From assembly GCA_007922195.1 (NCBI GenBank), contig ML681995.1, positions 534,314 through 598,313 of the forward strand: 64,000 nt of DNA, read 5' to 3'. Position 1 is the first letter of the stretch. The number at the start of each line of letters is the position of its first letter. Below, one piece after another: positions 22,354 through 35,113 of the stretch. The notes beneath the pieces are model-generated. The model did not search any database. It was given only the letters and a program-made list of their open reading frames with translations, and was not told the DNA's origin. The stretch is from Podocnemis expansa (lineage: Eukaryota; Chordata; Testudines; Podocnemididae). The position numbers and the translations under genes are program-made.

Positions 22354-23020
22354 TCAATGAATATTTCAGATTTTACCCAGATATGTACTACAGCCCATTC
22401 TTATGAACAAATCTAAGATTTATTTTAAAAAAATGGTTATGGTGAAAAGATGCATTCATACATACAAATATAACTAAGGTTTTTAGATCAGTTTCAAAAC
22501 AAAAGTGGTGAGCAACTGATTTTGTATTTGAAAAAAATAATTCTTTCCAGAATCATTTCTCTAGGTTATAGTCCAATAAGTATCCTGTGTGCAGTGTTTG
22601 CATAAATTCCTCCATGAGAAATTGCAGGGACAATCTCAGATCCCTGGAGACCTCAGTCTGGTTGTCTTAACTCCCCTTGACAAAGTTTAGGTAGATCTGA
22701 GATGACAGGATCTGGCCTGACCTTGGGAAAGCTATGATAGAACTTAGGCGAACTGAGATAGTCTCTTCACAGCAGATAACAAAGCAGGCAACTTTTGATG
22801 AAGAATTATTGCTTTAAAGCCAACTCCTATTTCCTATGTGTACACAGGTAACCTAGCAGTTTTAATTAGTATAAGGCAATTATCCATTCAAACTACCAGG
22901 TGATTCCATTATGGCACAGAAAATTTAAGCTGAAGGCAATGGAAGTAATATTATTTTCTGCAATATCTTACATCTGAACCATCCACATACATAAGATAAT
23001 TTTTTTAGAATCAAATAGAA
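22354..23020. other. No gene seen
   Basis: AT-rich sequence without recognisable exon or recent mobile element. Confidence 0.5.
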
Positions 23021-23203
23021 TAGAATCATAGGGTTGGAATGAGCTGCCAAGGGAGGTGGTGAAATCTCCATCTTTGGAGGTGTTTAAGGCCTGGCTGGAC
23101 AAAACCATGACTGGGATGGTTTAGTGGGGGTGGTCCTGCCTCTAGCAGGGGGTTGGACTAGATGACCTATGAGGTCCCTTCCAATCCTATGATTCTATGA
23201 ATT
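23021..23203 (+). mobile_element. CR1 LINE 3' end (5'-truncated)
   Basis: Phrases 'gagctgccaagggaggtgg', 'tttaaggcctggctggac', 'gggggttggactagatgac' and 'gaggtcccttccaatccta' are the conserved 3' end of CR1 non-LTR retrotransposons, ending in ATTCTATGA as usual. No reverse transcriptase is left; CR1 copies are normally truncated this way. A short reversed tail ('atagaatcatagggttgga') directly precedes it, hinting at a second, opposed fragment. Confidence 0.88.
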
Positions 23204-23619
23204 AAATAAGACATGAATGTGAATTAGCATCCACAGACTAATCTGGTTACATTTTTAACATTTAATAAGATATAGGTATATGTAGACAAATACATTGAAG
23301 ATTGCTTTGATAACTCTTTACATGGAATGGCCCTGTTTACCATTTCAATACTGCTTGAATATGTTCATAAATATTGAGCTAGGTGGTCAGCTAATTGCTT
23401 AGCCCATTATGGTTCTTTGTCACAGGGTAACTCCATGCTACCTACCTAAATTCCTTTGTAACTTTCAAATGGATCTAGTATATTACTTCAGTTGCTGATC
23501 TCAACTGATGTTCACTGTTGAGCAGCTGCCAAATGCTATCAAAGAGAATTTTGCATTTTCACTGATGACTAAAGTGATTTCTGTAAATATAGGGCTAAAT
23601 TCTGTCACTGGTTTTCCAT

Positions 23620-23885
23620 TACAGGCCAGAAGGGACCATTATGATGATCTGGTCTGATTTCCTGTATAACACAGGCCAAAGAGCTTCATCTAGTAATTCC
23701 TGCTTCAAACCCAACATTTTCTGATTGAGCTAGAGCACAATTTTCAGAAAGAACACCTCTTTTGATTTAAAGATTTCAGAACGTCAGAGAAGCAGCCACA
23801 TCTCCCAATAAACTATTTTACCCCTCACTGCTAAAAAGGTCTATTTTATTTCCAGTTTGAATTTTTCCAAGTTCAGCCATTAGAT
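23620..23885 (+). repeat. Reptile interspersed repeat, GGCCAGAAGGGACCA family, copy 1
   Basis: This begins 'aggccagaagggaccatta' and continues 'atgatctggtctgatttcc', 'aacacaggcca' and a distal part about Tyr/Pro-rich 'ttatttccagtttgaattt'. Two further copies lie at 62,430-62,700 and 62,850-63,130. It is common in turtle and crocodile DNA as I remember; the class is not certain. Confidence 0.65.
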
Positions 23886-24905
23886 TTTACTGTGTCTTTG
23901 TTTGTGAGGTTAAAGAGCCCTGAAACAGGGATTCAGGAATGAGGATGGGTGGGGTCACATGAGGGTTAGTGCCTCCCACAATGGAAATAACTTATGACCC
24001 ATGTTGTCATCTCTCCAATATTTCCTCTATTTCCAGGGCGGAACAGGATGGGGCAGCCTGTGCCTTGTGCCTCCTCTGATCCGTGTCCCTCAGTACTGGG
24101 GTATGCAGACCTGAAGGAAGGGGTCAAGCCAGGCTGGGTGGAGTAGGGGTGGTTTGGCCGTGTGAAGTTATTTCCCCTCCAGGGCAGGAGATGGTCTCGG
24201 TTGTGTAACCGCAGCAGACAGCTGCGGGAGCAGGGAGTTGGTTGGGCAGCTGCCCTGAGTACCCGGGCTGGGGTAGCGGGGACACCATGCCACTGCAGCT
24301 GTCCTGACCACACCACTTCCTTAACCTGTCATGTCTCTGAGACTAAGACGAAGGCCTTCCCCACCATCATCCATAGCTCTGCCAGAGCCCAGCTTTCAAC
24401 ACAATCCTCAACCCGCAACACTCCCCTGTCATTCAAGACAAGCATCTGCCACCTCTGCCCTGAAGTATCTCATACCTTATACAGTGTGACTTGGGCACTA
24501 AGAGAAGTACTTCTGTGGTTTGAATTAGGGAATAGGAACCCTAAATCTGATGGTACTGGCTTCTTGAAACTATTAGTAAAACTGGCTTTGCTACTAGAAA
24601 TGCCATAAAATCTACACTAAACCCACAAGCTCCTTTTCCCTGTGAAATCCAATCCTCAGGGAAGGGATCATTCATTTTTAACTTAAGCTCGAGAACTGAA
24701 ATAAAACAAGAGCCCTTTCTCACAGTTCAGCATAACTGCATGTGTATTCCCTCCTTGTGGGTCAAGGATACTCACTCTTGTCCTCCAGTTTCTCCTCTGC
24801 CACCTCTCTTGGGCACAGATCCATGTCTCTCTCATGCCTCATCCGGGTTTTAAGGCTGCAGAGTTCTCTGCCTAACACTGTGATATCATACAAGGAAGCC
24901 AGACA
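23886..24905. other. No gene confirmed
   Basis: A 148-codon plus-strand frame (24,162-24,608) and a 116-codon minus-strand frame overlap each other in a GC-richer patch at 24.0-24.4 kb. Neither shows a domain, signal peptide or splice sites that I can recognise. A decayed repeat is the likelier source. Confidence 0.4.
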
Positions 24906-24913
24906 GTCTAAAA

Positions 24914-25130
24914 CAGTGTTTCCCATCCAGTGTGCCATGGCACACAGATGTGCCATCAGGTCAGAGCAGGTGTGTCACAAAATTTTTTGAAAAACTACTC
25001 AAAGAGCTCTGGATTGGCTCATTGGCTCATGAATATTCATGAGTTCGTTTGGAAACTATATGGCGGTTTGCCTCAAATTAATTAAAGGTAGCAAGGTGTG
25101 CCATGGCAGAGAAAATTTTGGGAACCACTG
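24914..25130. mobile_element. Short hAT element, perfect TSD GTCTAAAA
   Basis: The left end CAGTGTTTCCCATCCAG and right end TTTTGGGAACCACTG are inverted repeats of the Charlie/hAT type. GTCTAAAA flanks both sides exactly (24,906-24,913 and 25,131-25,138). The 217-bp body is non-coding and contains 'gtgtgccatggcacac' near its left end and 'gtgtgccatggcaga' near its right end. Confidence 0.9.
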
Positions 25131-25138
25131 GTCTAAAA

Positions 25139-26955
25139 GATCAACATCGGCACTTAACTTTCTTTCCATGGGAAAAACATAATTCCAGCAGGTATAAGTT
25201 ACCACATAGTCTTTCTAGGCAAGCAGCTTATTGTTAAGCTGAAAGCATTAGAGAGAGAACATATTAAAAAGAATAACAACACTCCCCTCCAACAACCCTA
25301 TACACATGCGAAAAAGCTTACCTGTGATCAACACCAAATCCAAACTTAGGTTCCGGTAAATGTAGGTCCTTCAAAACCCACAACTAGTTTTTCCCAAAGG
25401 TTGCAAGTTCATGACTGTGTTAGATTCAGACCTGGAAGACAGGCTGGGTAATACTGCTCTTTCTTTTACATGACCCAGACTTTTGATTTGTTGCCAGAAA
25501 GAGGCCATCTGAGGACACTAATCGATCCCTTAGGGCAGGGACTAGCAAGTCAAACAACAAGAAGAGCATTTTTAAAAATTCCCTCAATAACCAAGTGTTT
25601 TGAGAGCTGCAATGGGTATAGCTTCCTGGTTGGAGGCACTAGGCCAAAGCTCCTGCTGCAGGGTCCCCTGGTGGTGGTGGAAGCCTGGAACCGGGAGTGG
25701 ATCGCCTACAGGGTCCCATGGTAGCAGGAGGAAGCCCAGAGCCTAGCGTGGGCTGTCTGCATGGTCTCTGAGGGGCAAAAGGGAGAGCCCCAGTGCTCAG
25801 AGCTGAAAGGGGTAGCCAAAAAGCCGCATGCGCCTCCAGTGCCACAGGTTGCAGACTCATGCCTTAGGGCATAGCTTCAAAAAACTGGCTTTTTGCATAA
25901 CCAGAAGAGGAAGAATTTGCATTAACCACTCCATAAGTGGATTTCCTGGGGAATACTTAACATTTCTTGTCTGAAAAATCCATTCTTTTCCAGCACATTT
26001 TCAAAGTAGTCTTTTGAACTCCCAGGCCTCATATCACATTTCATGTAATCCTGGCCCACAAAAACGTTACATTTAATATACTGATCTCCCAAGACACTTA
26101 AACTTTATTCAATAAGATCTCCCAATAATATGCAGGAAATTGCTATGTTTGCCACACCTCTATCCCTGTACCCAGAAGTAAAACCAAAAAAAAGCAACTA
26201 ATTTGGCAGAAAACAAGCAATCTTAACTTTTTCTATGTTATTCTTCCTTCTCTTGTTTGCGTTATCTCACTCAGCATTATGACATATTGCAGAAAGTGTA
26301 GAGAAAGTGCAAATGATTCTCTCATCAACTGAGACATGCCAGGAGTAATTCCACCCAAGCCAATGGAAAGGGACTGGCATAAAAACTGCTATGTCTTTAT
26401 TTTCACTGAACAGTGTCCTGCTCACCTATGGTGCTACATAAACACTAACAAAACAAACAAAACTGACCAACCAAACTGAGGTTCAGGAAACTTAAGTTTA
26501 CAGTCTGATCTCTTTACTTCCATTTCCATTCACCTTTGCACTTGTCAGCATGTCTGGGAATAGTGGAGATATTTCAAACATATTATGAGAGAACATTTTT
26601 ACATGAGACATCAGGCAGTCACCAAACTCTGTTGAGGTTGACTAATTTCTGTTTTGATTAGGTAAGAAACCAAATGGTGGGCATGATTCCAATTGCAGTG
26701 CTCCTGATTTACGCCTGTGTAATCCCATTGATTTCAATAGAGTTGTACTGGTTTAAAAGAGGAGTAACATAGTGGTGACTCACATGCTGATCAGCACTGA
26801 AGATGAAATCTGAAGTTTTCAACGTGTGGACGTTGTCATGTGGAGTCTTTCGATCAGGATTGGCTGTCTTTCTACACATGTGCTCTAGTTGCATCACTGG
26901 TTGTTGGGCTTAGAAATAGGAACCACTAGGTGAAATTGTATGGCCTTTGTTATCT
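25139..26955. other. No gene seen; GC-rich patch and ancient repeat
   Basis: 25,640-25,860 is GC-rich with a loosely repeated 'gcagggtcccctggtggtgg' theme, possibly a decayed element. About 26,695-26,775 ('cctgatttacgcctgtgta', 'cattgatttcaatagagtt') belongs to an ancient reptile repeat. No exon is recognisable. Confidence 0.45.
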
Positions 26956-26959
26956 AAGA

Positions 26960-27290
26960 AGACAGGAAAGTCCTGTGGTTAAGTTGCTGGGTGAAGACTA
27001 AGAGTTCCTTACAGTTCCCATCACTGCCAAAGACATCTTGTGTGGCTTAGAGCAAATCACTAACTGTGAACATCTTACTCAGATTGATGACAATTACTCA
27101 GTCATTACTCATGTGAAGTCAGTGGAACTACACATTTGAGAAAGAAATTCAGAATTTACACTTTCATCTCTCTGTGCCTCTGTGGCCCACTTGTAAATTG
27201 ACACAATGTGGGAGTATTGTGAGATTAAATTCATGTATGTTGGCAAGGTACATAGGTATTTGGAAGAGGGCTATACAAGTCAACAGGACA
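26960..27290 (+). repeat. MIR SINE, interrupted
   Basis: 'tcctgtggttaagttgctgg' and 'tgtggcttagagcaaatcac' (26,968-27,061) match the 5' and core parts of MIR. 'ctctctgtgcctctgtggcc' and 'gagattaaattcatgtatgt' (27,166-27,240) match the 3' part. About 100 bases of other sequence lie between, so the copy is split or internally rearranged. Strong divergence fits an old amniote insertion. Confidence 0.6.
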
Positions 27291-29015
27291 AAATACAGGA
27301 ATTGTGTGTACTTGGTATCAGTAAAAACCAGGTCATTGTACATCTATAATAGAAACCATTCACCTGATTTTCAAACTTCTTAAGTACCCACAAATTCAGT
27401 TGAAGTCAGTGGGCGATATGTTCATATGGCTTCTTTGGGGGAAAAAAAACAGGCCCATAAATGACAATCCTTGGAGTTGAGAAAAGACTTTCCAGAAATG
27501 GAGGTATTTGTTTGAACCTGCATGATCAGGGACTTCCCAGATGGCATGGGAAAAGTCTCCTTTTCTTTGAAATATACTGGAAGTCTGTCATGTACAGACC
27601 CGAACTTTGTTGTTTTTGTTTCATAGGTGGGCAACGTATTTGCTGTAAGTATGAGGCAAATTTGCCAAGACACACATTCAGTTATTTGCTCTGTGTTTCT
27701 ATGATTGGCATAACACAATACCTGTAAGTTGGAGCAAAATCGTCTGTAATTCACTGCCAAAAAATAGTTATTTTTATATACATAGGGCTTATTCATATTG
27801 TTCGTATAATGTACAGAAAATTTGATACCTTCTTAGTAGCTGAAAACTCATAAGAAGAAAAGGAAACTTTAGTATTTTAATACTACTATAATTTATTACT
27901 GGACGAGTGTAATGTTACTTTTTCTCACTGTTGGTTATAAAGACAATCATTAAGTGGGAGTTCTCTCCAGTTTACTTACTAACCCAGGAGCATTTTTGTT
28001 ACTCATGTTTCTTCTCTTAACAGCTTGGCAGTGGAGCCTGGGCCGTGAAAATGAAAAGGAATTTTTAGACGCACAATGCTTGGTTTGTTTTGGCTTATTG
28101 TATGGCTATACAGCTGGCATTATAGTTAAGGAGATGGATCATTTATGTCATATACAAATCTTTCATTTTACAAGGGGCATAAAAGCCTAGTGTGTTCTTG
28201 TTTAATTGTTTGACTCACTGTTCACTCATGGGTATGCCAGTGAAGGTTCTTGGTGGCACCAAAGGAGTGAAAGATGCTTCATGAAGCAGATATTTTGACC
28301 TGATGGGATGATCCTTTGGTTAGTTTACTTCAGAGAGTTGTGAAACCACTGAGAAGCAGTTCAGAAAACAGTAGTGTTTACTTAATGCACAACCATGCAT
28401 GGAGGTAATTGATAGAAACCTGGTAAAGACACCATAATTTAGAGTGTAGCTAGTTTTTAACAGCAGTCCAATTTTGATCTCACCATTACTTAAAAAGCTT
28501 ACTTTGCATGTGGAATGTTGGCAGTTGTTTGTAGCTAAAGAAGATACAATTTAAAGTTATCGCTTATATATACCAGCAGTTTTAGAAAAAGCAGTTTGAA
28601 AGATAAGAGGTATTTTCAAGAGTAACACTTTTAGTGAAATAAGTATTGACAGGAACCTCTACACGTTGGGTAGTAATCTCCCCCACACTTTTCTTTGTTG
28701 TGTCCAGTGAGGACTATGCTGGATTAGTATTATTTTTAATTATGCTGTGGAAGTTTGATAAGTGGGATGGGGTGGGTGTCAGATTTGACATTTCTTCATG
28801 CTAGTTGAAATTTACTTCCTCTGGAAGGTCAGAGTGAGGCCTAGGTATCAGTAAGCCCCAATTAACCTCTGATCTCAGTGGGAACCACTGAGTGACAAGA
28901 TATTTCTTACCTATTCATAGTAAAGGTGAATTATTAAAACTGAGGAGGAAGTTTCTTCTGTGTCACCCAGTCAGTGAGAGATACTATAGTTATTTATTAG
29001 ATTAAAGCATTGTGT
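27291..29015. other. No gene confirmed
   Basis: Two overlapping frames of 124 codons (minus, 27,796-27,422) and 88 codons (plus) have no recognisable domain, and no host exon is evident. The rest is AT-rich unique sequence. Confidence 0.45.
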
Positions 29016-29019
29016 TCTA

Positions 29020-29165
29020 GGCCCAGCCCAGCTGCTCATTTGCTTTGTGAATACAGGTAAGTCACTTTGCTTTATTTTGCACCTCTGGCTTCACTTTACT
29101 CATCTGTTAAAAAGGAATAAAGCCATGTATCTGTAGCTTACCAGGGTGCTACCAATGAGATCTTT
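29020..29165 (+). repeat. MIR SINE fragment
   Basis: 'gtaagtcactttgctttatt', 'ggcttcactttactcatctg' and 'ttaaaaaggaataa' follow the order of the MIR core and 3' region (sodium-type phrase 'caagtcact..cctca..tttcc..catctgtaaaatgg'). It is old and diverged. Confidence 0.6.
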
Positions 29166-30460
29166 TGCTCTCATTCCTCACTGAATTGTACTGAATCCTG
29201 AGAAGTACTTAGTACATCTTGAGCATCTATATCTCCCTTAAGTATGAAGTCAATGAGAGTTTCAAGTATGCAGAATCTCTCAAGATTAGGCGCATTACTG
29301 GTATAAAACAATATTTTGTTGCTCTGGATAGAGCTGGTCAATGAATGCCTATGGATGATATAATTATGCTCTTGCCCCACCCTGTATTATTGATGCATTC
29401 AAATCCAAACCCCAAGTTGTGTTATTCCACTTGAACTAATGAAGAATTTTCTTAAGAAGGACATAAGTAGTAAGACTTTTTCTTTATAAAGGTCTTTCCT
29501 TAGAGTCCAACACCATTAAAATGTGCACACATGCTTAAAATCACACAATGGCTCAGAGGGCTTGAGTTAGGGTCATCATTCAGAAATAGCAATCTACTGA
29601 ACTGTGCAGAAGCGTGTCTAGGAAATAAGTTGTCTTAGGTTCTCATCTGCGTTCAAATCTTTAACTGTCTGGAAATGCTTTTGGAAGGGGTCACATCATA
29701 TTATATTTGTTGCATTGTGATAGCCATTCATATTGACAGTGTATGCATTTGCAGATCACATTGAAAAGACAGGTTTGTCATTAGCAATGGTATGGGCAGG
29801 AGGAATTTCTCTGTGGGTGCTGCTGGAAGAGCTGCTGTCCAAGGACTAGAAAGGTCCCAGCGTGGTTCTTAGCCGTTGTACTATAGGGCACACACTCACC
29901 AGTCATCACAGAAAGTCCCCAGTGAGATCTAGTTACTAGCTGGCAACACAAGACACTCCAGGCCTCTCGTAATTTCCTTCTACACTGCAGAGCCCAACAT
30001 GATGCATGAGAGCAATGGACTTGCACTGAACATACTTTTTGTTATTCTGTGGGCCAAACATGGCAAAGAGAGTCTCTAAACTACTGTTGTGCCTAATTCT
30101 GAAATACACAAACCCTAGACTCCTATTACAGATTTATTAGACTTTTCCTCCCCCTTATGCATTGGGTCATTGGTATGAAAAGGGATTGTTTGTGTGCGGA
30201 CAAACAGTGGGTTGTACAGTCAGAGACTCCTGCTAGGTCAATTAATAGTTATATTTAAAGTTGTTATATCTTGTAACATACAGTTAATAGACTAATCTCA
30301 ATGCTGTTTATCTCCATCAGATTATCTAATATGAAAATTACTTTGATCAAATAAGGATCAATACTTCTGTCTTGCATTTTGATAATACTATGAAGTCCAA
30401 CCTCCAGAAATGTTTTATGCAAAGTGACATGTACCTGGGAATAGACTGATGTTTTAGTTG
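29166..30460. other. No gene seen
   Basis: AT-rich unique sequence; open frames are short and without domains. Confidence 0.5.
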
Positions 30461-30469
30461 CCAGTCACT

Positions 30470-30819
30470 CAGGGGCGTAGCTGGCTCCTGGCACATGGGG
30501 CTCATGCCCTGAGTTCTAGCCCCAGTTCTCCGAGTCCTGGCACAGCCCCTGCCTCTCCTGGCCCCACTGCTGGCCGGAGATCCAGGCCTGGGCTGCCTGC
30601 AGCAGAAACTGTCATTTCTGGCCCCATCCTAGGCGAGGGTGCCTGTGGCCGTGGCTGCTGCTCGCTGCCCTGTCCCCAGCCAGGGATCCGGGGCCAGGCT
30701 GGCAGCCGCAGGTGCCCGAGGCTGGGGCTCGAGTGCAGAATCGGGGGCGGGGGGGGTGTGGCCAGGGGCTGGGGCTGGGCCTGTGCCCCAGGACCTTCCC
30801 TGAGGCAGCGATGCTCCTA
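30470..30819. mobile_element. GC-rich hAT element, perfect TSD CAGTCACT
   Basis: The left end CAGGGGCGTAGCTGG pairs with the right end GGCAGCGATGCTCCTA as imperfect inverted repeats. CAGTCACT flanks both sides exactly (30,462-30,469 and 30,820-30,827). The 350-bp body is very GC-rich, unlike its AT-rich surroundings, so the 124-codon open frame within it is compositional and not a gene. Confidence 0.88.
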
Positions 30820-30827
30820 CAGTCACT

Positions 30828-32515
30828 TATAGCTAAATCTCAAAGTCTTATTTCACAGGGAAAATTTCCATTAATTTTAGTGGAGTTTTGCTTAGAAGCA
30901 ACAGCAGGATTTGATCTTTTAAAGAAAGATTTGTTTACAGTATTTTACTGCTTTGACTAATAACATATATATTTAGCAAATCTTGATGAAAACGACACCT
31001 ATGTATTTCAAGTTGATTTTAAGTATGTTTGACCTGAAATCCACTGATATACACAGTCTGCTCTTGTTTACAGATGCCAAATGGTAATATCTGAGATGCC
31101 ACATTTAGTGCGACATTTTCAAAAAGCATTCAGCATTGGCCTATTTTGCTCCCTCTGAAATCAATTTTAAAACTTGCATTGCCTTCAGTCAGAGCAGAGT
31201 TGCACCAGTGATGAACTCTGAAATTTCCAACCTTATTTCCTTGTTTAAGCATAGGAGAAATTTGTAGTATCTCTGATCCCATGTCACGGCCACTTTGAGC
31301 AAATGTTGATCTGTGTGTCTGTTAAAGACAAACACTATATATGTTTTATTAACATGGATTTATGGTTCTTGTACCCCAAATCTTTTACTATGAAGGCACA
31401 CAAATTACACCCCCACACTTTTTAAAATGATATCATTTTTACTTAGTGAACCAAATTGTATTTGCATATATGTATATGATTTCCACTGGGAAAAAATGGA
31501 GATCACAGCTGGAATATCTAAGGAAGTACAATGAGTTCAGCATCCATCTCCTATTGACTTTCTGTGGGATTTGGGCACCTGATTACCATAGGCTCGTTTG
31601 AAAATCCCAGTTTACAGGCTTATCAGAGAATGGTTATGACTGTGTACAGTAAAGCTGGTGTTCTGTACAGAGCCCTAGCTACTGATATAGCTGCATGATC
31701 TAGGTGTAATAGTTGAATTCTTCTTTTTACAATTAACTTTTCTGTTATGACTGGAATCTTGAGTCCCTGCAAATAGTTAACAGTTTTAGAGAAGAATAGA
31801 AGGCATAATAGCAAGAAAGGTTGAGAATAATTAAAACAATACATTTGAAAAAAACTGCAGGAGTTTAAGTTTTCATTGATGTCAGCATAAACAGCAATGC
31901 ATGGGATGAAACTGCAGTGTTATATAGCCTAGAACAAAAAGAATTCTGCCTTTCCTTATTTATCTTGCTCAAAGGTGAACAGTTCATAACATGAAATATA
32001 CTAAGTGATATAATCCCAGCATTCTTACAGTCCATTGGACCAAATAGATTTTTGTGGATACAGATTCTAATACTGAATGCACATGTTAAACTGCTGAAAG
32101 CATTTGCAGAGCTGTTAATACCTGCAAAATGCAGGTGCACACACAAGTGACTGTCCAATAGAGGCCCTCTTGAAAATTTCCCCTAAATTTCAGTCTCTAT
32201 AATCATTTTTTTTGTGTGCTAGCTTCAAGCTGAACTCAGGTAAAGCTAAATTATCCTAATGAAGCTTATTGTCCTAACAAACTGCTTTTCATCACGGCTA
32301 CTTTCAATCATCTCTCTAACTTCAGAATTAGGATAAACCAACAGCAATTAACAAACCCCTAAACCACCATAATAACCAAACAGCCTTTTCTGGAATAAAC
32401 TATGACTCCTAGTCTGCTGAGTTATGCTTTTCCTGAACTATAGGCACATTCCTTCTCTCTGTCCTTGCTTTTTCCAATGGCCTCTTAATCTTCCCTTTTC
32501 AAAATCTTGGGGTCT
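30828..32515. other. No gene seen; ancient repeat scraps
   Basis: 'ttaattttagtggagtttt' (30,871) and 'gatttgggcacctgattacc' (about 31,569) resemble an old reptile repeat with CATTGA/TCAATGG words. No exon is recognisable. Confidence 0.45.
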
Positions 32516-32520
32516 CACAC

Positions 32521-32769
32521 AAATCCCGTCAAAATTCAATGGAATTGCTGACATCTGCCTTAGGCACCTTTGAAAGTTCTACCTAGTGTTGATACCCTTG
32601 TGAATCCATCTGTGTAAGTCTTTTTGAAATTTATGCAGTGGTAGAAGTCATCAATAGACAAGAAACCTGCATCTCAGCTCCTGTAGCATTCTAAGTGTGC
32701 ATTTAGCTGGATTAGAAAGAATAAGATAGTTGTGCTTCAAGAAGAAAAGCTGGGAGTTACGCGCACTGT
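32521..32769 (+). repeat. Direct duplication, copy A
   Basis: This stretch matches 33,257-33,508 in order: 'taggcacctttgaaagttct', 'cttgtgaatccatctgtgta', 'gtggtagaagtcatcaat', 'gtagcattctaa', 'ggattagaaagaa', 'caagaagaaaa', 'gagttac'. By eye about four bases in five agree. The match runs through apparently unique sequence, not only a known repeat. Confidence 0.8.
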
Positions 32770-33256
32770 CAACCTAACCCAAAGCCTCAGGAAATCTAAG
32801 GGCCAAATTTTGTCAGTCTCATTTTCATTTAACTGTCATGGACTTCAGTTAGATTAAGCGTGACAAAATTTGTCCCTTAGAATCCAAAGATGCTGCCTTA
32901 GTTACTCTTCCCTTGCAATTTACTATTTAAAGGGTGATTTTTTTTCTTACTCTCATCCAGTTTTCCTAAAGCCTAAGCAGTTACACAAGAAAAATTTCAT
33001 TCAAAGAATGAAAACTTCTGTAAAAAAAATCTCTATGGTGTTGAATTATGAATTTCAAAACTTTTAAGCCCACCTGCTTAATACAACCATCAGAAAACAA
33101 AGGAAAACTGGTTTGTTAATTCAGACATGGTTTCATTGTTACAGATGTATAAAAATGAGGTCTGATCTCTTTTTGGAGTTTGATTTATTTTTCTGGGGAT
33201 AAGGGTAGGAGAAAACAGAGGGGCTTAAACTGGGATTTTCAAAAAACAGGCATGCA

Positions 33257-33508
33257 AATCTCATCAAAACTCAATGAGAATTGGATGCCTATCTACCTTA
33301 GGCATCTTTGAAAGTCCTAGACTTGCTGTTTATACTCTTGTGAATCCATATGTGTAAGTCTTTTGAAATTTGTGTAGTGGTAGAAGTCATCAATCATCAG
33401 GAAAACCACACCTGTGCCCCTGTAGCATTCTAACTTGCATTTAGTTGGATTAGAAGGAACACGATTGTTACGCCTCAAGAAGAAAACCTGAGAGTTACAT
33501 GCAGTGTA
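33257..33508 (+). repeat. Direct duplication, copy B
   Basis: Second copy of the segment at 32,521-32,769, same orientation, 736 bases downstream. Small insertions and deletions separate the two, so the event is old. The first 70 bases resemble a wider ancient repeat ('aaactcaatgagaattgg', 'taggcatctttgaaagtcc'). Confidence 0.8.
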
Positions 33509-34905
33509 ATCTTCATTATTGGGGAAAGGGCAATTTTTTAGAGAAGCTGAACGCTATAGAAAGTCAGGCATCTGTGAGAAGAATATCCTGCTTACCTCTG
33601 TAAAACCCAACAATTACCTCAGACTGGGGTTAGCCAGAGCAATCAGTTGTAATAGAGTTAATACCTGTAAGAAGGGGTAAGTTTTCAAGCATTCAAAGGC
33701 AAACACTTAGTATAGTTCCTTTTGCCTTATTACCTTTCTTTTATCCCACCCCCACTTCTCTCCATCTTTATACACATTTTCAGTTTCAGGACCAGGAAGC
33801 AATGACTTTGGTGCTTCTTAACTCAGGCTTTTGCACACATTGTCCCAGGATCAGGACTTTCTCATCAGTAGGCTTTCCTGCCCTATGATTAGCTGTTGTC
33901 TGAAAATTAGCTGCATTCTCATCAGCTGACCCATACTGCAAGCAGGTCAGGTAACACTGAGTGCTATGTTGTCATGTTTTTCCCTAGAGATCCTAAGTTT
34001 CATGAGAATCTGAGGGCAGGTGTGAAATGTACTGGGTTATACAGAGTTTCAGCTTAAGGCCTCATGGGGAAATTCTGTCCAGGTTGAGCTGGAGAAAGGG
34101 AGAGGAAAGACAGGGACTGAGGGAAAATCTGAGTGATTTTTAAACATGTGGTAGGGCTGTACTTGGCAAAACAAGTATGTTTCTAAAAGCAACAGTTATT
34201 CTTCTCTCAGATCTCATCATGCTATAGGAAAAATAAACTGACCTTTTTTGTTTTACATTCCCACTTCAGTTATCCTTGAAAACATGTTGTTGGAGCAGGA
34301 GCTCTGCATGTAATCCTGCCCTAGGGCTAAGCTTTACATCTATTGCTGTACATTTGTTCTTCTTTACTGAGTCTTTCTTGAACTCATTATCCCTAAATTA
34401 GCTCCTTTTTCTCTCTTCCTTAATTTTTTTCCTTTTCTCATATGTAATCTTGCACATGAACCATGAAAGAATGCTTCTCTCACTTCTCCCTTTGTGTGGG
34501 CAAAGTTGTGAGCAGCTTATTCTCTACTTTGTGCTACACTGAAGTGTCAATTTGAATAAGTCCTGTTAGAAATTGGGGGGGGAAAATAGCATGATTTTAA
34601 GGATGCTTTAACTATGTTGTTAACCAATTCAGTTATCAATTTGCACAAAATGATCAACTTATTTGCTGTGACATATATCTATCTTTCCCCATCAGACTGT
34701 TTAAATATGGATAGTACTATAGTAAATGAAACAATGAATTCACGACTGTGACATTTTTGGATACAGTGGTTTGCTAATTTGGCTTTTGAACCACTGAGGT
34801 CTGAGTATCATTGATCTAAGGGCTCGTGGGTCTTCAATCAGTGACTAAAGTCTTTCTAAGAGTCCCCACCCCACTGCCATACATGTCATCATTTTCTCTC
34901 TCTGT
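33509..34905. other. No gene seen
   Basis: AT-rich unique sequence with no recognisable exon, RNA gene or recent element. Confidence 0.5.
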
Positions 34906-35113
34906 GGCTTAGGGCTAGGCTACATTGTTGGCAGCACCTCTGACAGCTTGGCATCAGTTGTGTGAGTTTGATTGTCTGTAAAGATGCACTCAGTAGAACT
35001 CAGAATTCATCAGAGGTTGATTTTGTTAAGACCTACCCAGCAAGTAGTGTACGGATCATTTGGCAGAAAGGCATTTTTGTCGATAATGCCCTGTGAGGAC
35101 CCTGCTGCGAGTA

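Noticed and set aside
24162..24608. 148-codon plus-strand frame as a host exon
   Set aside because: It overlaps an equally long minus-strand frame in a GC-richer patch and has no domain or clear splice sites.
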